Made by a program: the position numbers and the translations under genes. A stretch of DNA of 64,000 bases from Dawidia soli. Lineage in GTDB: Bacteria > Bacteroidota > Bacteroidia > Cytophagales > Cyclobacteriaceae. The stretch covers positions 1-64,000 of the forward strand of contig NZ_JAHESC010000014.1 of NCBI RefSeq assembly GCF_018598185.1, in the 5' to 3' direction. Position 1 is the first letter of the stretch, and the number at the start of each line of letters is the position of its first letter. Under the pieces are notes generated by a model, which was given only the letters and a program-made list of their open reading frames with translations, did not search any database and had not been told where the DNA came from. This document shows positions 15,404 through 24,514 of this stretch, piece after piece.

Positions 15404-17248
15404 TTATTGACCTACGGCCGCCGCCACCAGGTACCATGCTCCATGCGGCAGCCACTGCTCGGCCCAACGCCAGTCGTCATCTTTCCCGGTCTTGAGGTAG
15501 CTCAGGTCGTAATCGATATCGGCTTCATCGCTGTACCCGCCGGTAATGCCGTTGCTGATGCCGCCGGGCGCATTGGTATATTGATATGTGCCGAAGAACA
15601 TGTAGGCAATATTATTGCGCCCCATGCCATGCAGCATGCTGGCGTCATACGGATTTAAGCCCAGCACCCAGTTCAATTGATCCCACGCATATGCCTGCAG
15701 CTTGCGCTGGAAGGCATCGTCGCCGGCAAAGAACGGTGTGGCCAACCGGGCCGCGGCAGCCAGTGAACCAAGCCGCGCATTCTCGCCCTGCCACCATGGC
15801 GCCGCTTCCGAATCGTGCGGAAAAAAGAAGGCAGTACGCTTCACCCCTTCTTTGTTCTGCACCAGTTGCCGGGCATAACCAAAGGGATTGTTTACTTCGC
15901 CCGTGACTTGTAATTCATATGTCAGTGACTTCTTAACACAGGCCAGCACTTCCTTGCGCACGGCCTCGTCGGCCATCGGCGCATAATTCAACAATGCCAC
16001 GACGGGCAGGCCTGCATCCGACGGATGGAAGAACGGACGCGTGGCCGCATCGGCACGCCATGAGCCCTGATAGGTACCGGATGTCACCAAACGGCCCATC
16101 AGGTTCCGGGCACGTTTGTCCGCCGCTTGTTTATACAGGGGTTTCTTCGTGACCTTGTATAGCTCCGTGGCAGCCATCAGCGCACAATAGTCATCCACTA
16201 TATTTTCCTTACCGTCATTGGTATAGTATATATTGTTCTTTTCCAGAAAAGCGAAGGCTTCTTCCGCCGTGCGCAGATAGTCGGCCGCCGTATAATCGCC
16301 CGATACGGGATATGTGCTGGCCATCGCCAGGGCGGCAATGGAGAGACCCGCGCCCGCACGATAGCTCACCTCGTACGTAGCCTGGCTGGACACACGTTCG
16401 ATGTTGCCGGGGTTTGTTTTGTCCTTGGTATCGATCGTCTTGATCGCATAGCCCTTTGAGTCCTTACCGATCTTGCGATCTTCCGGGCGCTTCTCCGGTC
16501 CGTGTCCCGATACCGAGCGATAAAACGAACCCTTCGGGTTTTTCACACGTACCAGGTAGTCGGCACCAAACATCGCCTCGTCCAGCACCCGGCGTTTATA
16601 TTGTTTAAAGGCAGTCTTGTCACGGGCGTCCAGCAAAGCATACGTCTTAAAAAGACCCCACGCCGTCAGCGATATTTGCTGCGGATTAAAATAGGTGGAG
16701 AACGACAAATGCGAAATATGTTTGCCATAGTCGCCGGTGGCATCAAACCAGCCACCGTGCGCATCCACGATCGTGTTGGTATCTTCCAGCTTCAGGTTGC
16801 GGTCTGCTTTGTCGAGCAACCCCGACGACCGCTGTCCTTTAAAATAATAGACTACGTTTGAAAGGGTGTTGCGTTCCAACACATCGGTCTGTATCACAAA
16901 CGGGAAGGAGCGGATCACGCCCTTGCCCGTGGTACACTCTATATAGTAAGAACCCTCCTGGGTTACGCCGTCAAAGTCCAGTGTCCAGAAGTGCCAGTCC
17001 TTCCACTTCTGCACCGGGCCCACCTGGGCCACCGTGCCGGAAAAAACTTCCGCACCGGTCTGGCTGTCTTTCACCTGAAAAGTCGTTACACCGTCGCCGG
17101 CCTTACCCTGCACCACGGCATGCTTAGGCCCCAAGGCCTCATAGCCCAGGTGATTGGTTAAAATACGAAGCTGCTGACCGTGGGTAAAAAGCGGCAACAG
17201 CCACAGCGAAAGAATAAAGAGAGCAAAATAAGGTTTTGGGTTGGGCAT
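15404..17248 (-). CDS. Glycoside hydrolase family 9 enzyme
   Basis: With the ATG at 17248 the protein has 614 residues: a signal peptide (ALFILSLWLLPLFTHGQ), an N-terminal Ig-like CelD_N domain (about 25-125), and the (alpha/alpha)6 GH9 catalytic domain. The catalytic acid region is GGWFDATGDYGKH (Asp 169 and 173), and the general acid is Glu 597 in WRWAEQWLPHGAW near the C-terminus. GH9 enzymes cleave beta-1,4-glucan-type backbones, or remove glucosyl or glucosaminyl units. It is encoded on the same strand as the rest of the polysaccharide locus but is separated from it by the plus-strand DinB gene. It probably acts in the periplasm or on the surface. Confidence 0.9.
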   Translation of the reverse strand: MPNPKPYFALFILSLWLLPLFTHGQQLRILTNHLGYEALGPKHAVVQGKAGDGVTTFQVKDSQTGAEVFSGTVAQVGPVQKWKDWHFWTLDFDGVTQEGSYYIECTTGKGVIRSFPFVIQTDVLERNTLSNVVYYFKGQRSSGLLDKADRNLKLEDTNTIVDAHGGWFDATGDYGKHISHLSFSTYFNPQQISLTAWGLFKTYALLDARDKTAFKQYKRRVLDEAMFGADYLVRVKNPKGSFYRSVSGHGPEKRPEDRKIGKDSKGYAIKTIDTKDKTNPGNIERVSSQATYEVSYRAGAGLSIAALAMASTYPVSGDYTAADYLRTAEEAFAFLEKNNIYYTNDGKENIVDDYCALMAATELYKVTKKPLYKQAADKRARNLMGRLVTSGTYQGSWRADAATRPFFHPSDAGLPVVALLNYAPMADEAVRKEVLACVKKSLTYELQVTGEVNNPFGYARQLVQNKEGVKRTAFFFPHDSEAAPWWQGENARLGSLAAAARLATPFFAGDDAFQRKLQAYAWDQLNWVLGLNPYDASMLHGMGRNNIAYMFFGTYQYTNAPGGISNGITGGYSDEADIDYDLSYLKTGKDDDWRWAEQWLPHGAWYLVAAAVGQ

Positions 17249-17374
17249 AGGGATTGGAATTTTAAGATAACATCTTCTACCGACAGACGATTTCAAACAA
17301 CGATTGCGTCAGAAGAATGAATGGCCGGATAACCGGTAAAAGATTGGGATGTGCTAAAACGCACACTAACGCCC

Positions 17375-17429
17375 TGCCTTCGCTGAGTTCCGGTAGGCGA
17401 GCCTGCCCGCCGGAGCTTTAGCGAAGGCA
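17375..17429. repeat. Imperfect palindrome, REP-like intergenic element
   Basis: GCCTTCGCTGAGTTCCGG faces CCGGAGCTTTAGCGAAGGC in a long near-palindrome. A T-run follows at 17433-17438 on the plus strand. No plus-strand gene ends here, so it is not a plain terminator. It looks like a short palindromic dispersed element. Confidence 0.45.
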
Positions 17430-17462
17430 AGATTTTTTATAGACTATCTTAAACGATCAACC

Positions 17463-17948
17463 ATGGAAACGGCCCAACGCAAAACCATCGTCACCGAACT
17501 GATCCAATGCATTCAAAAAGGCAACGCCCACGTCTCCTTCGAAGAGTCCGTTGCGCGGTTGCCCGCAGCGCTCCGCACACGTACGCCCCGGTCACTGCCC
17601 TATAGCATCTGGCAACTCGTCGAGCACATGCGCATCACCCAATGGGACATTGTAGAGTTCTGTTCTTCCGCCACGCACGAGTCGCCCCCGTGGCCCAAAG
17701 GTTACTGGCCCGAAGAAGTGCCGGACGAAGTAAGCGACTATGCCTGGAAAAAGGCGCTGGCCCAGATCGAAGAAGACCGCACGCGTTTCTTTAATCTATT
17801 GAAGAACCCCAAGCGCGACCTGCTCGAACCCTTTGAGCACGGCGACGGACAAAACCTGCTGCGCGAAGCATTGCTCATTGCCGACCACAACGCCTATCAC
17901 ACGGGCGAGATCATCGTCGTGCGGCGCCTGCTCGACGCATGGGAATAA
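17463..17948 (+). CDS. DinB-family protein (metal-dependent hydrolase fold)
   Basis: 161 residues forming the four-helix DinB/YfiT bundle. The three metal-binding His positions are in QLVEHMRITQWD, DHNAYHTGEI (first His) and the same segment (second His). Members include thiol-dependent transferases and proteins of unknown role. This gene is the only plus-strand gene inside the polysaccharide locus, and its stop lies 1 bp from that of the convergent symporter. It may have inserted later. The substrate is unknown. Confidence 0.85.
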   Translation: METAQRKTIVTELIQCIQKGNAHVSFEESVARLPAALRTRTPRSLPYSIWQLVEHMRITQWDIVEFCSSATHESPPWPKGYWPEEVPDEVSDYAWKKALAQIEEDRTRFFNLLKNPKRDLLEPFEHGDGQNLLREALLIADHNAYHTGEIIVVRRLLDAWE

Positions 17949-17949
17949 T

Positions 17950-19620
17950 CTACGCCTTCTTCAGCACATAGCGATACAGCGCCGTGCCTGCCAGCAGAAA
18001 AATGATACTGCCCACCGCCACCACGGTCATGTTACCGCCGGCGAGCACGCCCAGCAATGCAATGCCTGCACCGACAAAGGCCGCCGCCGCGGTAATGACG
18101 GTAATACCAAACCGGTTCTGCTGCTGCGCGGCCTCGTGATGTAACTGTTGAACCGCCGGCGGCTCCAATGCTGCTGCTCGTTGCATGGCTAATGCGCGCG
18201 GCGATTTTATGCCCTGGCTATAATAATAGTATTCAAAGATGCCCAGCACGACCAGCGGCAATCCCACGCCCAGCAGGGTCTCCACCGAGCGATCCAGTTT
18301 AAATCCCGCGAGTGCCGGCAGCAATACCTTGAACGATAAGCTCACGACCAACGCCACGATCGTAGTGAACACGACCGAGAACGCTGTTTGTCGGGAAGAG
18401 TATAACGACCAGATGATCGGCGCAAACAAGGCACCACCCGCAATGGCCGCGATGCTCAACACCACTTCCACGATGCCGCCCGCCAGCGGCACCAACAGCG
18501 CCACGCCAATCGTTCCGGCGCCAAACAGTAACGTGAAAAGCCGCGCCACCAGGATCTGCTCCTTCTCCGAAGCATCCGGCCGGAACACACTGCGGTATAC
18601 ATCCTGGGCGAACACCGTAGCCGACAGGTTGATCGTAGTATTCGCTTTGCTCGACGTGGCGGAGATCATACCCGACAACACCAGGCCGATCAACCCCGCC
18701 GGTAATACACGCTGGCAGAGCATCATATACGCGCCTTCCGGTTCCAACCCCTGCAAGCCGGGATTGATGATGCGGTATACCATCGGCGGCAGCATCCAGA
18801 TGATCGGGCTCAACGCATACAGAAAAGCAAACAGATACGCCACCTTCTTCGCATTGCGCTCGTTCGACACGCTGGTATACCGTTGTACATACGACCAGTT
18901 CCCACCGATGTAAACGGTTTGATAGCCGATAAAGGCCAGCATAAAACCGGCGGTATAATCATTGGCGAACGGCTCAAAGAAGTCGGCCGGAGCCTGGCGA
19001 AAGAAACTACTAACGCCTCCGATCTGCGCGAACGACGCCGGTATAACGATCAACACCGCCGCCATCAAAATAATAAACTGCACGACGTCCGTCACCAATA
19101 CCGCCCACAGCCCGCCGGCCGCGGTATACAATACGATCAGGATGCCGATACCGATGATGCAGGCCTCCAGCGAAAACGGCGTCGCCACATATACCATCTT
19201 GCCCACCGGGTAGAGCACGGCACTGGTGTTGACCAGGCTCAGGATCAGGATAAGATAGGTATAAAATTGCTGCGCCTTCGTTCCGAACCGGATACCGATA
19301 TATTCCGCTGCCGTGCGCGTGCCCGTCCGTTTCCACCGGGCTGCGATAAACACCGCCACGATCAACCCGCTGATGGCCATCGTGAGCTGAATGGTATTTG
19401 CCACGAGACCGTGCTTATAGGCGATCGACCCCCACACCACAAACGTACCGGCCGAGAAGTAACTGATGAAGAGCGACAGACCGTTGATCCACCAGGGCGT
19501 CTCGCCCCCCGCCTCAAAAAACGCCTGACTGCTTTTGCTGCCCGTGCGGGTAAACGCCAGCCCGATCGCAAAGATCAACATGGCAAATACCGCCATGACA
19601 ATAAAATCCAATTGTACCAT
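17950..19620 (-). CDS. Sodium:solute symporter (SSS family)
   Basis: 556 residues and about 14 hydrophobic helices. Family features are the first helix VMAVFAMLIFAIGLAFTRTG, the GGETPWWINGLSLFISYFSAGTFVVWG segment and the sodium-site region SGMISATSSKANTTINLSATVFAQDVYRSVF. It probably brings a monosaccharide or oligosaccharide fragment across the inner membrane using the sodium gradient. It is the last gene of the minus-strand operon, 21 bp after the preceding gene's stop. That position makes it the likely importer for the end product of the locus. Confidence 0.92.
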   Translation of the reverse strand: MVQLDFIVMAVFAMLIFAIGLAFTRTGSKSSQAFFEAGGETPWWINGLSLFISYFSAGTFVVWGSIAYKHGLVANTIQLTMAISGLIVAVFIAARWKRTGTRTAAEYIGIRFGTKAQQFYTYLILILSLVNTSAVLYPVGKMVYVATPFSLEACIIGIGILIVLYTAAGGLWAVLVTDVVQFIILMAAVLIVIPASFAQIGGVSSFFRQAPADFFEPFANDYTAGFMLAFIGYQTVYIGGNWSYVQRYTSVSNERNAKKVAYLFAFLYALSPIIWMLPPMVYRIINPGLQGLEPEGAYMMLCQRVLPAGLIGLVLSGMISATSSKANTTINLSATVFAQDVYRSVFRPDASEKEQILVARLFTLLFGAGTIGVALLVPLAGGIVEVVLSIAAIAGGALFAPIIWSLYSSRQTAFSVVFTTIVALVVSLSFKVLLPALAGFKLDRSVETLLGVGLPLVVLGIFEYYYYSQGIKSPRALAMQRAAALEPPAVQQLHHEAAQQQNRFGITVITAAAAFVGAGIALLGVLAGGNMTVVAVGSIIFLLAGTALYRYVLKKA

Positions 19621-19641
19621 GAAATCAGAGATTGAAAAACA

Positions 19642-22248
19642 TCATTGAAGATCCAGCGCATACACGGTCAGGCCATACGGCGGCAGTGAAACGTCGACCG
19701 TCGGCCCATCCTGGGCCGCCACGGACTGCCCACCCGGCAGCGACGTCACCGCCTTTACCCGCGTGCCGGGCTTCCACGCATCCACGTGTATCGCCACCGG
19801 TGCATGCTGCGCCGTGGGTAGATCATTCAATAGTATAATAAACAAACGATTTTTGGAAGCAGAATATGCTGTAAGATACTCCACCGACGGGTTGTCGCAC
19901 ACGACCAGCCCCGGCCGGATCACGAGGTCGGCCAGATCTCCATAGATGGTACCGGGCACAAAACCGTAGCTCTGGTGTGGACCGACCTTCGGCGTCACAA
20001 AACCGCGCGGAAACGAAATGTCGCCCGCGGAGCGCAGCTGCGCCTCCGCCCATAAATAATCCGTGATCCACCCGATCTGCCACCATGCATGGTGCGGATA
20101 CGGTCCCGCCCCCTTGTTCATCGCGTACCAGTAATACGAGGCCACACGCGTCGTGGAATCCACAAAGGCATCGCGCCCGATCGCTGCCGCACGGGCCATG
20201 TCTATGAACAAGGAATCCTGCGTCAGTTGAAATGCCCGTACAAACAAGCCCGCATGGCTCGCCAGTTGTATCGGCCCCTGGCGTTGCGCCGAGCCCATAA
20301 TGCCGCCATGCTCAAAGCTTAGCCCTGCCTGTGAGATCTCCCAATCCTCGCGCGGCGTGCCGTATACGATCTTCGGCTGCCGGCTGGGAATGGGGTGCGT
20401 ATAAACAGACGTGGTATAGATGCGCGCCGCTTGCAGGGCCGCCTCCAGGTATTCCTTTTTACCGGTAATGTCATACAGGTCTAACAAAGCTTGCGCCGAT
20501 TGGGCCGTGGCAAAGTCGGGGGCATACCGGGCATCGCCACACACCCCGATGAAGTGTCCCTTCTCTACGCCGTGCCGTATAAACCACGCCGCACCTTTCT
20601 CCGCCGCCGCCAGGTATTTAGGATCTTTCAAAATGCGATGCGCCACGATCAACCCATAGAACGTCGGTCGCAGATCGTCAATGTCCTGAAACAATGGCTC
20701 CTCTGTCTTCCGGTCATACGCCACCTTCCAGCTGCCGTCCGGTTGTTGCCACTTTAACAATAGCTCCGCGCCCAGGCGTAAGCGCTCCAGCAAGACCTTG
20801 TGATCGGGTTCGAATAACAAAATGTTTCCATCGTCCAGCATGGTGTAGTACGTCAGGCTCACCGGCTCGACAAACTCACCCCACTCCTCTACAAATACCT
20901 TGCGCTTGGCGAGGTAATATTGTCCCACGGCTGCTCCCTGAAAGAAGCCCGGCGTCGTTTGCTGTTGCGCCAGTTTAAAATTAAGCGCATAGGGCAATAC
21001 CTGCTTTTGCAACGCCGGATCATCGGTAGCCCTGGCCAGCATCCACATCGCACCGTAGTCCGAGTTCTTGATCGCATCACCCTGCGAGCCTACCACGCCG
21101 CCGAGATACGACTGACCCCCGATCTGTCGGCCCTCAAAAGACTCGACATGCCACATCGACGTTTTTGTATCGGTCAGGTAGCGGTACATCGCCTCGATGC
21201 GGTGCGTCAGGGATTGTTTGTTCTGCCGCAACGCCAATGCTTCCTTGAATTGATATACATCATTCGCCGTGTGTTTCACCTGGTCGTACCAGGTACCCTC
21301 GCGCAAACTATAGCGATAGGAGAATTTTACCGTGTCGCCGGCCGCCAGGCGGGAAGGTTTCTGACCCAGTACCGGGTAATAAAGCGAAGGTGATAAGGCC
21401 CCCGCACGGTTGCGGTGCGACAGCCCGATGTTCCAGTCCGCGTGTGTGATGTGATCGTGTGCCCAGGGATCGCGGCCCAGCCCCGGACGGGGTATCACCG
21501 CAAGCGACACCGACTGCTTCGTATCGATGATCGCCGCCAGTGTGCTGGCACAACGCTCGCGATAGATCACCGGCAGCGCCGGCACGCCCTGCCCATACGC
21601 ATATGCCCGGATAAAGTCAGGCTGGATCGAGTCGCCCTGGAAATACCCCGGCACCGTGGCCCACGCCATATCGTCTTCCGCCACTGTCGCCAGCGTGGGC
21701 GTAGCAAAGGAATAATACCCCGGTTTCTTGACGATGCATTGATGCTCTACCACCACGTCGTTCGGAAACCGCTCGTCCAACGCCCACGATGCCGTGATGC
21801 TCGCCCAGGCGTTGTCGACGGTAAATACCAGGTGCTTACCGTCTTCCCGCACGTCCGACGGATAGGCTGTTACCGCCTCGCCCGCCGTGTTCAACGATAC
21901 CGGCGAGGTCGCGTCCTTCCAAAAGCCTTGCTGATATTTATACACCGGCTCGGGAAATGGCACGCCCGTGTTGGTCTTAAATACCGTGGGGGTGCTGTCT
22001 GGCTTCTGCTCGCTATATAACAACGTATAGCTTCCATCCGGCGTGCCGGCGTCCTGCCAGGCATTCCCGACTCGCACCTGCACGCCCGTGGCGTGCCAGC
22101 CATCTGCCTCCTGCTTCCAGTGCAGCTGCAGCCGGTCATTGCCAAGGCTTACGTCCCGTTGCTGGCAGCCCGCCACACCGAGCGCCGTGATCAAAACGCT
22201 CATCGATACGATCCTGCTCATGTCAATCTTCATAACACAGTATTTCAA
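19642..22248 (-). CDS. Large lipoprotein with probable (alpha/alpha)6 enzyme domain, unknown
   Basis: About 860 residues. A lipobox (LGVAGC) follows a short signal, and the likely starts MKID (22233) or MSRI (22221) overlap or follow the upstream stop. The first 330 residues are beta-rich. From about 350 to 700 there are repeated helix pairs with WxxxQ-type turns (MWMLARATDDPALQKQV, LLKWQQPDGSWKVAYD, ASHAGLFVRAFQLTQDSLFID). This pattern is seen in (alpha/alpha)6 toroid glycosidases and lyases. The C-terminal part is beta-rich again. Some databases label similar proteins glycerophosphodiester phosphodiesterase, but I see no such motif. A role in breaking down the locus substrate is inferred from position. 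Confidence 0.6.
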   Translation of the reverse strand: MKYCVMKIDMSRIVSMSVLITALGVAGCQQRDVSLGNDRLQLHWKQEADGWHATGVQVRVGNAWQDAGTPDGSYTLLYSEQKPDSTPTVFKTNTGVPFPEPVYKYQQGFWKDATSPVSLNTAGEAVTAYPSDVREDGKHLVFTVDNAWASITASWALDERFPNDVVVEHQCIVKKPGYYSFATPTLATVAEDDMAWATVPGYFQGDSIQPDFIRAYAYGQGVPALPVIYRERCASTLAAIIDTKQSVSLAVIPRPGLGRDPWAHDHITHADWNIGLSHRNRAGALSPSLYYPVLGQKPSRLAAGDTVKFSYRYSLREGTWYDQVKHTANDVYQFKEALALRQNKQSLTHRIEAMYRYLTDTKTSMWHVESFEGRQIGGQSYLGGVVGSQGDAIKNSDYGAMWMLARATDDPALQKQVLPYALNFKLAQQQTTPGFFQGAAVGQYYLAKRKVFVEEWGEFVEPVSLTYYTMLDDGNILLFEPDHKVLLERLRLGAELLLKWQQPDGSWKVAYDRKTEEPLFQDIDDLRPTFYGLIVAHRILKDPKYLAAAEKGAAWFIRHGVEKGHFIGVCGDARYAPDFATAQSAQALLDLYDITGKKEYLEAALQAARIYTTSVYTHPIPSRQPKIVYGTPREDWEISQAGLSFEHGGIMGSAQRQGPIQLASHAGLFVRAFQLTQDSLFIDMARAAAIGRDAFVDSTTRVASYYWYAMNKGAGPYPHHAWWQIGWITDYLWAEAQLRSAGDISFPRGFVTPKVGPHQSYGFVPGTIYGDLADLVIRPGLVVCDNPSVEYLTAYSASKNRLFIILLNDLPTAQHAPVAIHVDAWKPGTRVKAVTSLPGGQSVAAQDGPTVDVSLPPYGLTVYALDLQ

Positions 22249-24499
22249 ATACGGCCGACGGTACTTCCGCCGACGGGTGGGCCACGGTTAACGTCAGCGA
22301 ACGTGTCGTTACCGGCTCCCGGAACCGGATCACGTTCTGCGTCTGATAATTCCCTTCACGTTGATACAGCACGGCACCGTGCTCGTCGCGCAATGTATAC
22401 TGCCGCACGCAGAAGGGCATCACCTGCTCCGGATGTCCCATCAGCACCGTCTCCATCGGGTGGTCGAAGTCGGTATCAAACTTTAACACCACCGTGCGAA
22501 AGGTACGGGGCGCATCCCACGTGAGCGTGAGCGCCGGGTTTGCATCCTTGCTGTCGGCCACCCACGCGTTGGGTGCATCTACCGGCCGGGCGATGCCGTT
22601 CCGGATATTCTCGGCGCCAAAGCATGTTAGCGGCTGCGACAACCGCAGTGCTACATTCTGCCCGCCCGGGCGCCGTTGCGGGCACCAGAACTCAAAAGCA
22701 TCGATGCCAATGTCGTCGGGAGGTGTCTGCTTGCCATAATTCGATACGGCCTCGTTGATGTGATTAAATACCGATAGCACCCCCGTTACACGCTGCGAAG
22801 AGAAAGGCACTTTCACCAGTGGGTTCTTCCGAAATACAACAAAGGCATACGCCGTTGCCGGAAGGGAAACGTCAAACGCGAGGTCGACACAATTCTTGCC
22901 CACCGCCAGTTCCTTGCGCACCGCGGCCAGCGTCACATCCGGCGTATAATTACCGGCCTTGCTGCTCACCCGCAACTCTACTTCCAACGTAGTAGGCTGC
23001 TCGGCATACGCGTGGAACGATACGCCCGGCATGGGCCCTGCCGGCAGCGGCAGCATTTGTGCCACCGCGGGGTCCAGCGGCCGCAGCTCGCCTTCGGGAA
23101 ACGCCTGCAGCGACAGCGTGCTCGAGGCCTGAAGCGTCGCTTCGTTCACCAGGTTCTTCGCATCGTGCAGGCGCCGGTGCGGTAAATGTTGGCCCCGCGC
23201 CATGAGCCGCTGCTGGAGCGCGGGCACCAGACCTTTCGCCGGCAATTCGGCGGGCAGCACACCGTACTGCTTGCACAACACCGCCGCCATGCCCACCGCC
23301 TGGCCCCCGTAGGCGCTCGTGCCCATCACCCGCGACGATCCGAACGCCACGTGGCTGACGCTGATGATCCGCCCCGCCAGGAACAGGTTCTTGACATTGC
23401 GGCTATAGTAGCTGCGATACGGAATATCATATATACCCTTGGCATGCCACTGATTGCATCCCGGCCGCTCGCTGAACACACCGTCTGCGGGGTGCAGGTC
23501 GATCGACCACCCGCCAAATGCCACGGCATCTTCCTGCGGCCGCTGCTCGACAATGTCCTGCTGTGTTAAGATATAGTCGCCCTCAAACCGGCGGCTCTCC
23601 CGTTTACCGGGGATCGTCCCCACCCACTCGAGCGTCAGGTTACGCGCCTCGGGAAACTTGCCGGAGTTCTTGATATAGTTCCACACGCCATAGATCACGC
23701 GCCACAGCTCCCATTTAATCGTCTCGGTGTCGTGCACCGTATCCAACCGGCCGCCGTACTCCACCCACCAAAGATTACACCCGTATTCTTTTGCATTGAA
23801 CCTGCGGTAGCGGGGAATCTGGGTAATATCCTGCAAGGCATAGGCCGGTGGAACAAAGCTGACAGGCTTGCCCACGTCTTTGCTATAGAAATACAAGGAG
23901 TGCCCCAGCAGCTCACCATATTCCTTCTCCGGCGCAAACTGTTCGTTGAACTCTTCGCGCGTCTCCGCCCCCATTCGAAACGCAGCCCCCGCCAGAAAAC
24001 CCACTACCCCGTCGCCGGAGGCGTCGCAGAACAGCGGAGCCTTTAACACATACTCCGTGGAGTTCTGGCTGCAAAAACCACGTACCGAAGCAATCGCGTC
24101 TCCTGCTTTTGTAACCTCCATCACGACCGTGTTCAGCAGCAGGGTAATGTTCGGTTCCGACATTACCTTGTCCAACAGCACCGTATCAAAGATCACCGCG
24201 TTGCCTTCGGGGTTGCGATACATATTCTCGACGAGGATCTCATCGATCACGCCGCCCTCGCGCGACCACCGGTTGTTGTTGCCCATGTGCGACGTCGCAC
24301 CCAGCACCCACAGCCGCACTTCACTGGAGGCATTACCCCCCAGCACGGGCCTGTCCTGTACGAGGACAACCTTCAGACCTTCGCGCGCCGCGGTGATCGC
24401 ACAACAGGCACCCGACAAACCTCCGCCCACAATGACCAGGTCCGCCGACAGCACATCCTGCCGCAGCGATCTGGAAGCTATACTTTCCGATACAATCAT
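22223..24499 (-). CDS. FAD-dependent oxidoreductase (FAD_oxidored family)
   Basis: 758 residues. The N-terminus carries the dinucleotide-binding motif DLVIVGGGLSGACCAITAAREGLKV, followed by VLVQDRPVLGGNASSEVRLW, a family-specific loop. A second cofactor segment is FLAGRIISVSHVAFGSSRVMGTSAYGG. The last 250 residues look like a beta-sandwich, possibly carbohydrate-binding. No signal peptide is apparent, so it may be cytoplasmic or secreted by another route. It probably oxidises a sugar or uronate. The gene overlaps the next gene by 26 bp at its 3' end and follows the GH2 gene by 15 bp, so the operon is tight. Confidence 0.8.
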   Translation of the reverse strand: MIVSESIASRSLRQDVLSADLVIVGGGLSGACCAITAAREGLKVVLVQDRPVLGGNASSEVRLWVLGATSHMGNNNRWSREGGVIDEILVENMYRNPEGNAVIFDTVLLDKVMSEPNITLLLNTVVMEVTKAGDAIASVRGFCSQNSTEYVLKAPLFCDASGDGVVGFLAGAAFRMGAETREEFNEQFAPEKEYGELLGHSLYFYSKDVGKPVSFVPPAYALQDITQIPRYRRFNAKEYGCNLWWVEYGGRLDTVHDTETIKWELWRVIYGVWNYIKNSGKFPEARNLTLEWVGTIPGKRESRRFEGDYILTQQDIVEQRPQEDAVAFGGWSIDLHPADGVFSERPGCNQWHAKGIYDIPYRSYYSRNVKNLFLAGRIISVSHVAFGSSRVMGTSAYGGQAVGMAAVLCKQYGVLPAELPAKGLVPALQQRLMARGQHLPHRRLHDAKNLVNEATLQASSTLSLQAFPEGELRPLDPAVAQMLPLPAGPMPGVSFHAYAEQPTTLEVELRVSSKAGNYTPDVTLAAVRKELAVGKNCVDLAFDVSLPATAYAFVVFRKNPLVKVPFSSQRVTGVLSVFNHINEAVSNYGKQTPPDDIGIDAFEFWCPQRRPGGQNVALRLSQPLTCFGAENIRNGIARPVDAPNAWVADSKDANPALTLTWDAPRTFRTVVLKFDTDFDHPMETVLMGHPEQVMPFCVRQYTLRDEHGAVLYQREGNYQTQNVIRFREPVTTRSLTLTVAHPSAEVPSAVFEILCYED

Positions 24500-24514
24500 G
24501 TTACCGTTGAACGT

